NCBI GenBank assembly: GCA_005776725.1
Contig: SXOO01000120.1
Coordinates: 1 to 64,000 of the forward strand
Direction: 5' to 3'
DNA: 64,000 bases
Source of the DNA: Pseudomonadota bacterium
GTDB taxonomy: Bacteria; Myxococcota_A; UBA9042; GCA-2863065
In this document: positions 9,064 through 17,421 of the stretch, in pieces
Position numbering within the stretch: position 1 is the first letter of the stretch
How the letters are laid out: every line of letters starts with the position of its first letter
Notes under the pieces: generated by a model
Database searches by the model: none
Told to the model about the DNA's origin: nothing
What the model saw: only the letters and a program-made list of their open reading frames with translations
Made by a program: the position numbers and the translations under genes

Positions 9064-9918
9064 ATGCCGTCGTTGCCGCTGCCCATGACCACCCTGTGCG
9101 ATATCACCTTCGTTGGCCAGATGAAGAAGCTGCCCGTGGACTGGAAACAGCCGAGCGGCAGTCCTGCTGGCAAGCAATATACGGACGCCTTCAGCGCCTC
9201 GGAGCACGCCACCGTGCCGGAACCGATGTGCTATTTCTGGGCAGCGTCCACAAACAAGTACCACACCGACACATCCAAGGACATCGGCGGCAAGTTCAAG
9301 GACTTCTGCCACAAGATGCTCGACGCGTTCAAGAACGCCGTGGACATGTGGCGCCTGCTGGCAATGTTCAAGGATATCAAGGTCGTGGCCGTCAGCGCCA
9401 TCGGCGCCCCTGGGTGCCTCCAAGGGCCCGATCTCGAGCCCTTGATCAAGAACCTGTCGTATCCCGCCGCCACCGGCAACCTCGCCAAGTGGCGCGACGC
9501 CGTCGCGAAGGGCCTCGCCTCCTGCTGGAAGGAGTGGGCCGACAAGGTCACCATCCCCGGGCTCCCGTTCTACCCGGCCTTCGCGGCGTTCCCTGGCCCG
9601 ATGGCCCCGCCGATGCCGAACGTGCCGGTCCCGCTCATCGCGTGCCCTTCGCCGGGTATGGCCAAGATGGCCGCGCCGGCGCTCGAGAAGGCGATGTGCG
9701 ACAACTTCTCGCTCGACGACCCGGACAAGCAGTTCACGGCCGCGGCCAAGTCCATCGCCACCGCCGTGGGGATGGCCTTTCTCGCGTGGCAGCCCATGCA
9801 GCAGGTCATGCTGGTCATGGGTCAGGGCCCGATCCCCACGTTCGCGCCGCCCTACGTGCCGGTGGGGCCCGTGCTCAATGGCATGAACATCCCCGCGCCA
9901 GGTCACCTCGCCGCGTGA
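9064..9918 (+). CDS. Unknown protein downstream of DUF2169 gene
   Basis: A 284-residue protein that I do not recognise. GGAGG lies 7 nt before the ATG and the gene follows the DUF2169 stop by 3 nt, so the two are cotranscribed. It has six cysteines, a tryptophan-rich central part (CWKEWADKV) and a Pro/Met-rich C-terminal region (FPGPMAPPMPNVPVPLIACP) with one hydrophobic stretch near residues 220-250. There is no signal peptide. Pairing with DUF2169 suggests a cargo or accessory protein of a secretion particle, but nothing in the sequence proves it. The stop overlaps the next gene's GTG. Confidence 0.7.
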   Translation: MPSLPLPMTTLCDITFVGQMKKLPVDWKQPSGSPAGKQYTDAFSASEHATVPEPMCYFWAASTNKYHTDTSKDIGGKFKDFCHKMLDAFKNAVDMWRLLAMFKDIKVVAVSAIGAPGCLQGPDLEPLIKNLSYPAATGNLAKWRDAVAKGLASCWKEWADKVTIPGLPFYPAFAAFPGPMAPPMPNVPVPLIACPSPGMAKMAAPALEKAMCDNFSLDDPDKQFTAAAKSIATAVGMAFLAWQPMQQVMLVMGQGPIPTFAPPYVPVGPVLNGMNIPAPGHLAA

Positions 9919-11204
9919 CCGCGCCCGCGGGACCGCGCACGTTCGAACCCGATCTCCTCTGGAATGGGCGCGGCTTCTCGCGCGGCACGTTTCGCGTACG
10001 GAGCGGCGTGATCGAGGCCTGGGGCGGCGCTGCGCCCGACGCCGCAATAGTGCAGCGACTCCCCGGCTTGGCTGTTCTCCCGGGCTTCGTCAACAGCCAC
10101 AGCCACGCCTTCCAGCGGCTCCTTCGCGGCCGGGCCGAGCGCCCCGAGCCCCAGGGCAGCTTCTGGACCTGGCGCGCCCAGATGTACCGCCTGGTGGAGC
10201 AGCTCACGCCTGAGCTTCTGGAGGAGTGCACCACCCTCGCCTACCGCGAGCTCCGCGACGCGGGCTACACGCGCGTCAAGGAGTTCCACTACCTACACCA
10301 CGGGAAAGGCGGCGTGCCGTACCAGGACCCGAACGAGCTCGCGCTCCGAGTCCGAGCCGCGGCCGAGCGCGCGGGGATCCGGCTCGAGCTGCTGCGAGCG
10401 GTGTACCTGCGGGGTGACGAGCCGGCCCAGGCACGCTTCAGAGACCACTCGCTCGACGCCGCGCTCGCTCGCACCGAGGCCCTGGCGGCCACGGGGCTGC
10501 GGGTCGGGCTGGCCCCGCACAGCGTCCGCGCAGTCCCCCGCGAGGCGCTCGGCGAGGCCGCCGCCTGGGCGCGAGACCGGGGGATGGAGCTCCACATGCA
10601 CCTCGCAGAGCAACCACGCGAGGTAGATCAGTGTCTGGCCGAGACGGGCCTGCGGCCGGTCGAGCTCGCCGCGGAGCGTGGCATGCTGGGTCGCAGCTTC
10701 GTTGGGGTCCACCTTACGCACCTGGCTCCCCACGAAGCCCGTGCGGTCGGAGAGGCGGGCGCCACGGCGTGCCTCTGCCCCACCACCGAGGCCAACCTGG
10801 GCGACGGGCTCCCCGCGCTCGACGCGCTGGTCACGGCCGGCGCGCGCCTCGCCATCGGGAGCGACAGCCAGGCGCACATCGACCCGTTCCTCGAGCTGCG
10901 AGGGGTCGAGTACCACGGCCGGCTGGCGGCGCTCGCGCGGACCCGCCTACACCCGGTCGAGCTGCTCAAGAGCGCCCTGGAGCCCCACGCCGTGGGCGAC
11001 GAGGCGCGGTGGGTGGCCGTGCGCCTCGACGATCCCGCGCTCGCCGACGTCCCTGTAGAGCGCTTGGCCGATGGCCTCGTGATGTCGGCCACGCGCGGCG
11101 TCATCGCGCTAACCGCCGTGGGCGACGATGTCCGCCCGGTCGACCCAAGCCTCGGCCCCGACCTCCGCGCCTTCCGCGGACGTTACCCCGGCCTCGGGAG
11201 CTGA
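9915..11204 (+). CDS. hutF: Formimidoylglutamate deiminase (HutF-like amidohydrolase)
   Basis: HutF converts N-formimino-L-glutamate to N-formyl-L-glutamate in the five-step histidine degradation route. The 429-residue protein has the metal ligands in NSHSHAFQR (His62, His64), KEFHYLHH, HMHLAEQ and CPTTEANLGDG, all typical of HutF, plus a later metal-binding Asp in IGSDSQ. The start is the GTG overlapping the preceding stop (GTGA). No other hut gene is nearby, which is unusual. A related amidohydrolase activity (guanine or atrazine deaminase-like) is less likely because of the FHYLHH and TTEANLGDG blocks. Confidence 0.88.
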   Translation: MTAPAGPRTFEPDLLWNGRGFSRGTFRVRSGVIEAWGGAAPDAAIVQRLPGLAVLPGFVNSHSHAFQRLLRGRAERPEPQGSFWTWRAQMYRLVEQLTPELLEECTTLAYRELRDAGYTRVKEFHYLHHGKGGVPYQDPNELALRVRAAAERAGIRLELLRAVYLRGDEPAQARFRDHSLDAALARTEALAATGLRVGLAPHSVRAVPREALGEAAAWARDRGMELHMHLAEQPREVDQCLAETGLRPVELAAERGMLGRSFVGVHLTHLAPHEARAVGEAGATACLCPTTEANLGDGLPALDALVTAGARLAIGSDSQAHIDPFLELRGVEYHGRLAALARTRLHPVELLKSALEPHAVGDEARWVAVRLDDPALADVPVERLADGLVMSATRGVIALTAVGDDVRPVDPSLGPDLRAFRGRYPGLGS

Positions 11205-12595
11205 CCCTGCGCCCGGACGTCCCGCCTCGACACCCCGGCCCACTGCGACGCGGCGACACGCTGCTCGTCCGCGCCGACCGCCTCGCCGAGGGCGGCGCCG
11301 TGTGCGTCCCGTGGCCCTCCGCGGGGTCAGAGACGCCTCTCGAGAGCGGCGCGGGCGGCGGAGCGCCTGGACTAGGCGCGACGGTCCAGGTGGCGGGGCT
11401 GGTCCCCGGTGACGTCGCGAAGATTCGGGTGGAGGCCGTGGGTCGCAGCGGCGCCTTCGGCGCCCTGCTCGCGCTGAAACAGTCGTCTCCGCACCGGGTC
11501 TCGGCCCCCTGCCCTGTCGTGGACCGCTGTGGCGGGTGCCCTTGGCAGATGGTGCGCTACGATGAGCAGCTCCGCGAAAAACACCGCGCGCTCATCGAGC
11601 TCTTCTCCGGCACGCCGCTCGCGTCCATCGCGCTCGAGGCGGTGATCCCCACCCCAGGCGAACCGCCTTTCGGCTTCCGCGAGAAGGTCCAGATGCCCGT
11701 CGGCGGGCGGGCGGGCGACCTGCTCCTAGGCTTCTGGGCACCGCGGTCGCGCGATCTGATCCCGGTAGCGCATTGCCTGGTCCAGTCCCCCCTGCTCGAG
11801 CGCGTTCGCGCGCGCGTCGTCCCGGTGCTCAACCGCCACCGGCTCGTGCCCGAGGAGGAGCTGCGGACGGTGCTGCTTCGCGCTGGCGACAACGCGGCGT
11901 ACGTAACGCTGGTCACGCGCCACGACCGGCGCGACCTCACCGCGGTGGGCGCCGAGCTGATGACCCTCCCCGAGGTGGCCGCCGTCTACCACAACGTCAA
12001 CGACACCACGGGCAACCGGGTCCTCGGGCCAGTGACCCGCCACGTCGCCGGGCCGTCGCCGGAGGAGGCGCCGCTGTTCCGCACGGTCGGAGGAACCCCG
12101 CACACGCTCTCGGCGACCGGCTTCTTTCAGACCAACCCACACGCCGCGGCCACGCTGCGCGGCGCGGTGCACGCGTCTCTGGGGGAGGGGCCGATCCTCG
12201 AACTCTACGGCGGGACGGGGTTCCTCGTGAGGGGCCTCCGCGGGCCCGTGCTCCTCGTGGAGGCCAACCCCGAGGCCGCCGCGGTCGCCGCCGCTTCGCT
12301 TCCGAACGCACGCGTGCGGGTCGAGGACGCGGCGGCGCTCGGCTGGGTGTCGGACGCCGCGGGGACGATCATCGCCGACCCGCCGCGCAGCGGGCTGGGT
12401 GTCGTGGTGGCGCGCGCGCTGGCACAGACCGGTGCGCACCGCCTCGTCTATGCGGCGTGTTCCCCCGAGGCGCTGGCGCGAGACTCGCACACGCTCGCCG
12501 AGGAGGGCTGGCGCCCGCGTCGCGCGGTCCCCGTGGACATGTTTCCCCACACCCCGCACGTCGAGGTCGTGGCCACCTTCGAACGCGGGGTTTGA
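11201..12595 (+). CDS. TrmA/RlmD-family 23S rRNA (uracil-5-)-methyltransferase
   Basis: S-adenosylmethionine-dependent C5-methyluridine methyltransferase. It has an N-terminal TRAM-like beta barrel (residues ~16-92), a [4Fe-4S] set CPVVDRCGGC with a distal Cys (Cys104, 110, 113, 192), the SAM motif LYGGTGF, DPPRSGL and the nucleophile in YAACSPEAL. About 464 residues, normal for RlmD/RlmC-like enzymes. No ATG, GTG or TTG is available before the TRAM domain; the likely start is a CTG overlapping the hutF stop (CTGA). Beginning at the next GTG (11300) would remove half the barrel. The exact target uridine cannot be stated. Confidence 0.87.
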   Translation: MTLRPDVPPRHPGPLRRGDTLLVRADRLAEGGAVCVPWPSAGSETPLESGAGGGAPGLGATVQVAGLVPGDVAKIRVEAVGRSGAFGALLALKQSSPHRVSAPCPVVDRCGGCPWQMVRYDEQLREKHRALIELFSGTPLASIALEAVIPTPGEPPFGFREKVQMPVGGRAGDLLLGFWAPRSRDLIPVAHCLVQSPLLERVRARVVPVLNRHRLVPEEELRTVLLRAGDNAAYVTLVTRHDRRDLTAVGAELMTLPEVAAVYHNVNDTTGNRVLGPVTRHVAGPSPEEAPLFRTVGGTPHTLSATGFFQTNPHAAATLRGAVHASLGEGPILELYGGTGFLVRGLRGPVLLVEANPEAAAVAAASLPNARVRVEDAAALGWVSDAAGTIIADPPRSGLGVVVARALAQTGAHRLVYAACSPEALARDSHTLAEEGWRPRRAVPVDMFPHTPHVEVVATFERGV

Positions 12596-12620
12596 CCGCC
12601 GTCGAGGCGCGCGTTAGGTA
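12592..12620 (+). promoter_or_regulatory. Promoter of the GT-C-like gene (predicted leaderless)
   Basis: TTGACC overlaps the stop of the methyltransferase gene; 17 nt later is TAGGTA, followed by 9 nt and the ATG at 12630. There is no Shine-Dalgarno sequence. Confidence 0.4.
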
Positions 12621-12629
12621 GCGCGCCCC

Positions 12630-15107
12630 ATGCTCGGACTCCTCCCACTCGTCGTCGTGGCGCTCATCGTCGCGGCGGTCTTCGCCCATCGCGCTCGGCT
12701 CCAGCCACACCTCGGCCCCGTGGGACGCGCGTTGTCCTTGTGTGTCGGCGCCAGCCTCGGGGGCCTCGCACTGGTCGCGTCCACAGAGCTCCTGGGCCTG
12801 TTCTCGGCGCTCACCTTCGTCCCCGTGTTGCTCACCTGGAGCGCGCTCGGGATCGCGGCCGCCGTCGTGCTCGCTCGAGGGGACGCCCGTGGCTTACTGA
12901 GCCTGCCGACGCTCCCGCGCGCCGCGCTGGCGCTCTGGGGGATCAGCCTCGCCCTCCTGGGACTGGTCATCGTCAGCGCGGTCCTGTCCCCGCCCAACAA
13001 CTACGACTCCATGGCCTACCACCTCATGCGCCAGCTGTTCTGGATGCAGCAGGGCTCGGTGGACTTCTATCCGACCAACTCCATCCGGCAGCTCTTCATG
13101 CCGCCGTTCTGCGAGTACGCGCAGCTCCACGCGATGATCCTCGCCGGCAGCGACCGCTGGTCGAACCTGGTCCAGACCGGCGCGCTAGCGGCCACGCTCG
13201 TGGGTGTAGCGCACCTCGCGCGGGTCCTCGGGGCGGGCCCCTTCGGGCAGGCGCTCGCGGCGTTGTTCGCGATCACCAACCCCATGGCCTTCCTCGAAGG
13301 CTCGAGCACGAAGAACGACATGATGGTGGCGTGGCTGGTCTTGCAGACCAGCATCTTCGCGCTGCGTGTGGTCGAGCTGCGCCGCTTCACGTGGACCCTC
13401 GTCGCGTTCATCGGCGCGTCGCTCGGGCTGCTGCTCCTGGCCAAGGGCACGGCGATCGTCTTCGCCCTCCCCGTCTGCCTCATGGCCGGGGTCGCGATGA
13501 TCCGCTACGGGCGAGGCAACTCCAGCGGCTCCAGCGCCTCCATGGGTGACGAAGCGCCACCCGAGCCCCTCACGGCCGCCCGTCTCTTCGCGCCGCGTCA
13601 CATCGGCGGGCTCCTGGGCGCTCTGGTCGTGATCGCGGTGATGGCGTTCGCGCCCAACGCGGGGCACTTCCATCGAAACAACGAGATGTTCGGCCACCCG
13701 ACTGGGCCCATCGCGCCCGAGGTCGAAGGCTCATCCCTCTACGTCAACGAGCACATGGCCGCCTGGCCCACCCTCGCGTCGAACGTGATCCGGAACGTCA
13801 CGCTGCACCTCGCGCTGCCCGAACCCGCCACGGTCTTCCGAGGCTGGAAGCCCTGGGTGGCCTGGAACGAGGGGGTCCACCGCCGCGCGCTCGCGATGCA
13901 CGACTCCCTGGGGCTCGACCCGAACGCGGACAACACCACGTGGAAAGGGATGCCCTACAAGGTCGTGTACTTCCCCACCAGCGAGGACCGCGCGGGCACC
14001 ATCGTGCACTTCCTCCTGGCCGTGTTCGCGCCGCTGCTGGCGCTGCCGAGGCTCCTCCGCCGCAAGGAGGCCGACGGGACCCCACGCTTCCTCGTGGGCG
14101 CGTGGCTCGTCGTGCCGGCGCTGGGCTTCATCGCGTTCTGCATGGTCTTCCGGTGGCAGCCCTGGCATGCCCGGCTGCACCTCCCGCTGTTCGCCTTGGT
14201 GGCGCCGCTCGTGGGCTGGCTCTTCGACACAGGCCGCTGGCGGATCCCGGGCTGGGTCACCGCGGCCCTCGCCCTGGTGTGGCTCGTCCCCACGTTCGAG
14301 AACGTGGGGCGTCCGCTGCACGGCAAGGGCAACATCTGGTCCACGCCCCGCGACTCGATGCGACTGAACTGGCGCACGAAGTGGCGCCCGGGCACCGAGG
14401 TCGCCGCGGAGCTCGTGCGCAAGATGGGCGCCAAGTCCCTGGGCTTCCGCTTCGGACACAACGACATCCAGTACCCGATCGGGCGCATGGTCCGCGACAC
14501 GCTGCCGGACATCGAGATCGTCAACGTGAACCCGAAGCCAATCACCAACCCTCGCGAGCTACGCCCCACGCCCGAGGCGCTCGTGGTGGCCGGCCCGTTC
14601 CAGCTCGAGCGCACGGAGAACGGTCGGACCTACAAGCTCGCCGGCCTGGGCGATCCGTACGCCGTGTTCATCCGCGACGACCTCTACCCCACCGCGCCGA
14701 AGGCGCTGGATCGCCACCGCTTCCTCGGGTGGACCGAGCTCCGTGGCCTCAAGAAGCCCGGCCACGGCCAGCGGGTGGGCCGCGTCGACCGCGCCACGGC
14801 GGTCACACGCGTAACCACGCAGACCTCCGCGGTCGTGGTCTTCACCGGCCGGGCGAAGGCCCCTGTCAGCGTGTGGCTGCGTGGCAGCCGCCTCGCAGAG
14901 TTCACCCCCAGCGCCGTTCCCACGGCGGTCCCGATCTCGCTGAGACCGGGAGCGAACACGATAGAGCTCAGGGGAGTGAAGGACGTGGTCTTCACCACGC
15001 TCCGCCTCGAGCCGCAAGGCGCCACCACTCCCACGGTGAGCGGCGCGGCCGAGACCAGCCCACCCGCGCCCCGCTTGCCCCGCACGCCCCGCGCGACTCG
15101 GACTTGA
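12630..15107 (+). CDS. Polytopic membrane protein, GT-C glycosyltransferase-like
   Basis: 825 residues: about 10-12 predicted membrane segments in residues 1-560, then a soluble C-terminal part of about 260 residues ending in a Thr/Pro/Arg-rich tail. The first large loop carries SPPNNYDSMAYHLMRQ (near residue 117), the Asp/Tyr/His arrangement expected of the catalytic loop in GT39-like polyprenyl-phosphate-sugar transferases. It would transfer sugars on the periplasmic side of the inner membrane. Family placement rests on topology and this loop only. No neighbouring glycan-synthesis gene supports a specific pathway. Confidence 0.72.
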   Translation: MLGLLPLVVVALIVAAVFAHRARLQPHLGPVGRALSLCVGASLGGLALVASTELLGLFSALTFVPVLLTWSALGIAAAVVLARGDARGLLSLPTLPRAALALWGISLALLGLVIVSAVLSPPNNYDSMAYHLMRQLFWMQQGSVDFYPTNSIRQLFMPPFCEYAQLHAMILAGSDRWSNLVQTGALAATLVGVAHLARVLGAGPFGQALAALFAITNPMAFLEGSSTKNDMMVAWLVLQTSIFALRVVELRRFTWTLVAFIGASLGLLLLAKGTAIVFALPVCLMAGVAMIRYGRGNSSGSSASMGDEAPPEPLTAARLFAPRHIGGLLGALVVIAVMAFAPNAGHFHRNNEMFGHPTGPIAPEVEGSSLYVNEHMAAWPTLASNVIRNVTLHLALPEPATVFRGWKPWVAWNEGVHRRALAMHDSLGLDPNADNTTWKGMPYKVVYFPTSEDRAGTIVHFLLAVFAPLLALPRLLRRKEADGTPRFLVGAWLVVPALGFIAFCMVFRWQPWHARLHLPLFALVAPLVGWLFDTGRWRIPGWVTAALALVWLVPTFENVGRPLHGKGNIWSTPRDSMRLNWRTKWRPGTEVAAELVRKMGAKSLGFRFGHNDIQYPIGRMVRDTLPDIEIVNVNPKPITNPRELRPTPEALVVAGPFQLERTENGRTYKLAGLGDPYAVFIRDDLYPTAPKALDRHRFLGWTELRGLKKPGHGQRVGRVDRATAVTRVTTQTSAVVVFTGRAKAPVSVWLRGSRLAEFTPSAVPTAVPISLRPGANTIELRGVKDVVFTTLRLEPQGATTPTVSGAAETSPPAPRLPRTPRATRT

Positions 15108-15132
15108 CGACACCTTCCGAATGAGTTAAAGG
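15104..15132 (+). promoter_or_regulatory. Possible promoter upstream of the Arg-rich protein gene
   Basis: TTGACG, a 17-nt spacer and TAAAGG start right at the end of the preceding gene. They would give a leader of about 200 nt before the ATG at 15336; no structured RNA was recognised in that leader. Confidence 0.35.
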
Positions 15133-15335
15133 GTCGGCGTCGTTCGGAGCCTGCGCCCTTCGTGTGCGCGGCAAACCCGACGCCCGTCGCGTTCGCGACT
15201 CCAGTGCTAAAGCCCAGAGGCGGCCGTGATGTCAACGGCAGCCGACCCAACGCCGTGGCCGGGCCCACGGCACGAGGGCGCTACCCGATCGCGGGCCGCT
15301 CCGGCGCAAGGCGGGTACCCGCCGTAGAGGTGACC

Positions 15336-15857
15336 ATGCAAGTGAACGAGGCTTCCCGCAAGGATGGTGGACGTCGCCGTCGCCGCCGTCGGCGTCGTGG
15401 CGGAGCAGGGAAGCAGGGAGGCCACGGCCACGTCGATCGCCGGATCGATCCGGACGACGACCGCAGCAATGCGCCCCGCTTTCCGGCGGCCGACCCGTCG
15501 GATGGGCTCACGCCCTTCAACCTGTTTTGCGCGTACCACCTCGGGGTCACGAAGGACAACACCTTCAAGTTCCAGTCGATGCCAGAGGTCGCGAAGCGGT
15601 TCGGCCTCGACATCCCGGGGCTCAAGGAGCGCATCCTCGCGTGGCAGCTCGACAGCGAGTCCATGCGCCGCGCCGGCTTCGACGGCGAGCTCATGCAGCT
15701 CGACATCCGCGTCGCGCCCGAGGGCGTGAGCCGTCGCGAGCTCGCTCGGTCCATGTGGCTCGACCTCGGCCGTTCCGAACCGGACGAGGATGTGCCCGAA
15801 GAAGACTGGGACGAGGACGAGTACGACGAAGAGGATGAGGAAGCCGAGGCCCCGTAG
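15336..15857 (+). CDS. Small protein with poly-Arg head and acidic tail
   Basis: A 173-residue protein that I do not recognise. Residues 13-21 are nine consecutive arginines, followed by Gly/His-rich sequence. A central conserved-looking domain (about 55-140: LTPFNLFCAYHLGV, PEVAKRFGLDIPGLKERI) precedes a C-terminal Asp/Glu tail. The basic head suggests nucleic-acid or ribosome binding and the acidic tail intramolecular masking; this is inference. The ATG is chosen because AGAGGTGA lies just upstream; the frame is open further but with no such site. The next gene starts inside its last 23 nt. Confidence 0.72.
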   Translation: MQVNEASRKDGGRRRRRRRRRGGAGKQGGHGHVDRRIDPDDDRSNAPRFPAADPSDGLTPFNLFCAYHLGVTKDNTFKFQSMPEVAKRFGLDIPGLKERILAWQLDSESMRRAGFDGELMQLDIRVAPEGVSRRELARSMWLDLGRSEPDEDVPEEDWDEDEYDEEDEEAEAP

Positions 15858-17421
15858 CCTTGGGCTGAGCGCGGCGATCTGTGTCGCGCTCTGCCTCGCC
15901 GCGGGTTGCCGTCGCTCCAGCGAGGCACCCGCGGCGGCGTCCTCACGCGCGGTACGCATCGCTGCGTTCGAACCCAAGTCCCTCGACCCAACCCTCCTCG
16001 CCGACGGCCAGGGCCGCAAGCTCGCGGAGAACCTCTTCGCCGGGCTCACGGCGCGCACGGCCAACGGCCAGATCATCCCTGGTCTCAGCGCTTCGTGGTC
16101 CACCACCGAGGATGGCCTCGAGTGGACCTTCGTCCTCCGCGAGGGCGTCGTGTGGTCAGACGGCGCGGCCCTCACCGCGGAGGACGTGGTCTGGTCCTTC
16201 CGGCGGGGCGTCGACCCCGCGGTCGGTGGCCCCAACGGCGGCATGTTCGACCCCATCCAGGGCGCCGCCGAGATCACGGCCGGGAAGCTCCCGCCCGAGA
16301 AGCTCGGCGCCACCGCCAGCGGCAACAACGTGGTGCTCCGCCTCTCGCGGCCCGACCCCGAGCTCCCTCGGCGGCTGGCCACGGGCTGGCTCTCGCCCGC
16401 GCCGCGGCACGCCATCTCGGCGCACGGTGGCCGCTGGCTCGAACCCGCCCACTTCGTGGGCTCCGGCCCCTACCTGCTTCACAGCCACACTGCCGGCCAG
16501 GGCGCCGTCCTCCTCAAGAACCCCCGCTTCTACGACGCCTCCAACGTCGCGGTGGAGCGCCTCGAGCTGCGCTTCACGTCAGACGTCTCGCTCGCGTGGC
16601 AGTGGTACGAGCTGGGCGAGGTTGACGTGGTGGAGGGGCTCATCCCGCCGGAGATCAGCGCGAGGCTCTCGGGAGCCCAGGACCCGGCGCTCCGCCTGAG
16701 CCCCTTCGACGGGGTGTTCTTCGTGTTCGTGAACACGGCGAAGGGCCCGCTGGTCGACGTGCGCGTAAGACAAGCGCTCGATCTGGCGATCGACCGACAG
16801 CGCCTCGTCCGCCACGTGCTCGGCGGCGGCGAGCGCGCCACCTGGTCGGCGCTCCCGGCACGCATGCTCGGCGAAGGCCTGGCCCAAGCGCGCCCGAGGG
16901 ATCTCGCCCGGGCGAAGGCGCTGCTGGCAGAGGCCGGCTTCACCGCCGCACGACCGCTCGCGCTCCGCCTCGCGTTCAACACGAACCAAAAGAACAGCCG
17001 CCTCGCCGAGGCGCTCCAGCAGGACCTCGCCGTCGGCCTTGGCGTCCAGGTCACGCTCGAGAACACCGAGTGGGCCACCTTCCTCTCGCGCCTTGACTCC
17101 GGAGACTACGAGCTGGCCCAACTCAACATGGGTGGCTTCGACGCCCTGGACTTCCTCTCGCTGTTCGAGTCCGGCACGCCCAACCGCTCACAATGGAGAG
17201 ACGGGGAGTACGACGCTGCCGTGGCGGCGTTCCGGTCGGCCGCCGCGCCAGCAGCGCGCACCGAAGCGCTCGGTCGCGCCGCTGCCCGCCTGGCATCCCA
17301 GTTACCTGCCTTCCCCCTCTTCGAGCCGTCTCGGCAGAACCTCGTACGCCCGGGGCTCTCCGGCTTCGAGGCCACCACCGACGACGTCCACCCGGCCCGG
17401 TACTTCGCATGGATGCCATGA
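15835..17421 (+). CDS. Peptide ABC transporter substrate-binding lipoprotein (SBP_bac_5)
   Basis: A 528-residue OppA/DppA-type solute-binding protein. An N-terminal signal ends in lipobox LAAGC (Cys25). Family blocks present are EPKSLDPTLLADGQGRKLAE, GLSASWSTTEDGLEWTFVLR, TAEDVVWSFRR and VRQALDLAIDRQRLV. It would bind oligopeptides in the periplasm for uptake, or have been recruited for another role, because no permease or ATPase gene is adjacent. The ATG lies 23 nt before the end of the preceding gene and follows GAAGAGG directly. The stop overlaps the next gene's ATG (ATGA). Confidence 0.92.
   Translation: MRKPRPRSLGLSAAICVALCLAAGCRRSSEAPAAASSRAVRIAAFEPKSLDPTLLADGQGRKLAENLFAGLTARTANGQIIPGLSASWSTTEDGLEWTFVLREGVVWSDGAALTAEDVVWSFRRGVDPAVGGPNGGMFDPIQGAAEITAGKLPPEKLGATASGNNVVLRLSRPDPELPRRLATGWLSPAPRHAISAHGGRWLEPAHFVGSGPYLLHSHTAGQGAVLLKNPRFYDASNVAVERLELRFTSDVSLAWQWYELGEVDVVEGLIPPEISARLSGAQDPALRLSPFDGVFFVFVNTAKGPLVDVRVRQALDLAIDRQRLVRHVLGGGERATWSALPARMLGEGLAQARPRDLARAKALLAEAGFTAARPLALRLAFNTNQKNSRLAEALQQDLAVGLGVQVTLENTEWATFLSRLDSGDYELAQLNMGGFDALDFLSLFESGTPNRSQWRDGEYDAAVAAFRSAAAPAARTEALGRAAARLASQLPAFPLFEPSRQNLVRPGLSGFEATTDDVHPARYFAWMP

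Noticed and set aside
6754-9918. A type VI secretion locus
   Set aside because: Only a DUF2169 protein is recognisable; no sheath, Hcp, VgrG, PAAR or ClpV gene is in the window.
11300-12595. RNA methyltransferase starting at GTG 11300
   Set aside because: It would delete part of the TRAM-like barrel; the CTG at 11201 keeps the domain whole.
15186-15199. Palindrome GTCGCGTTCGCGAC as an operator
   Set aside because: Short arms made of CG-rich sequence are expected often at this base composition, and there is no second copy.
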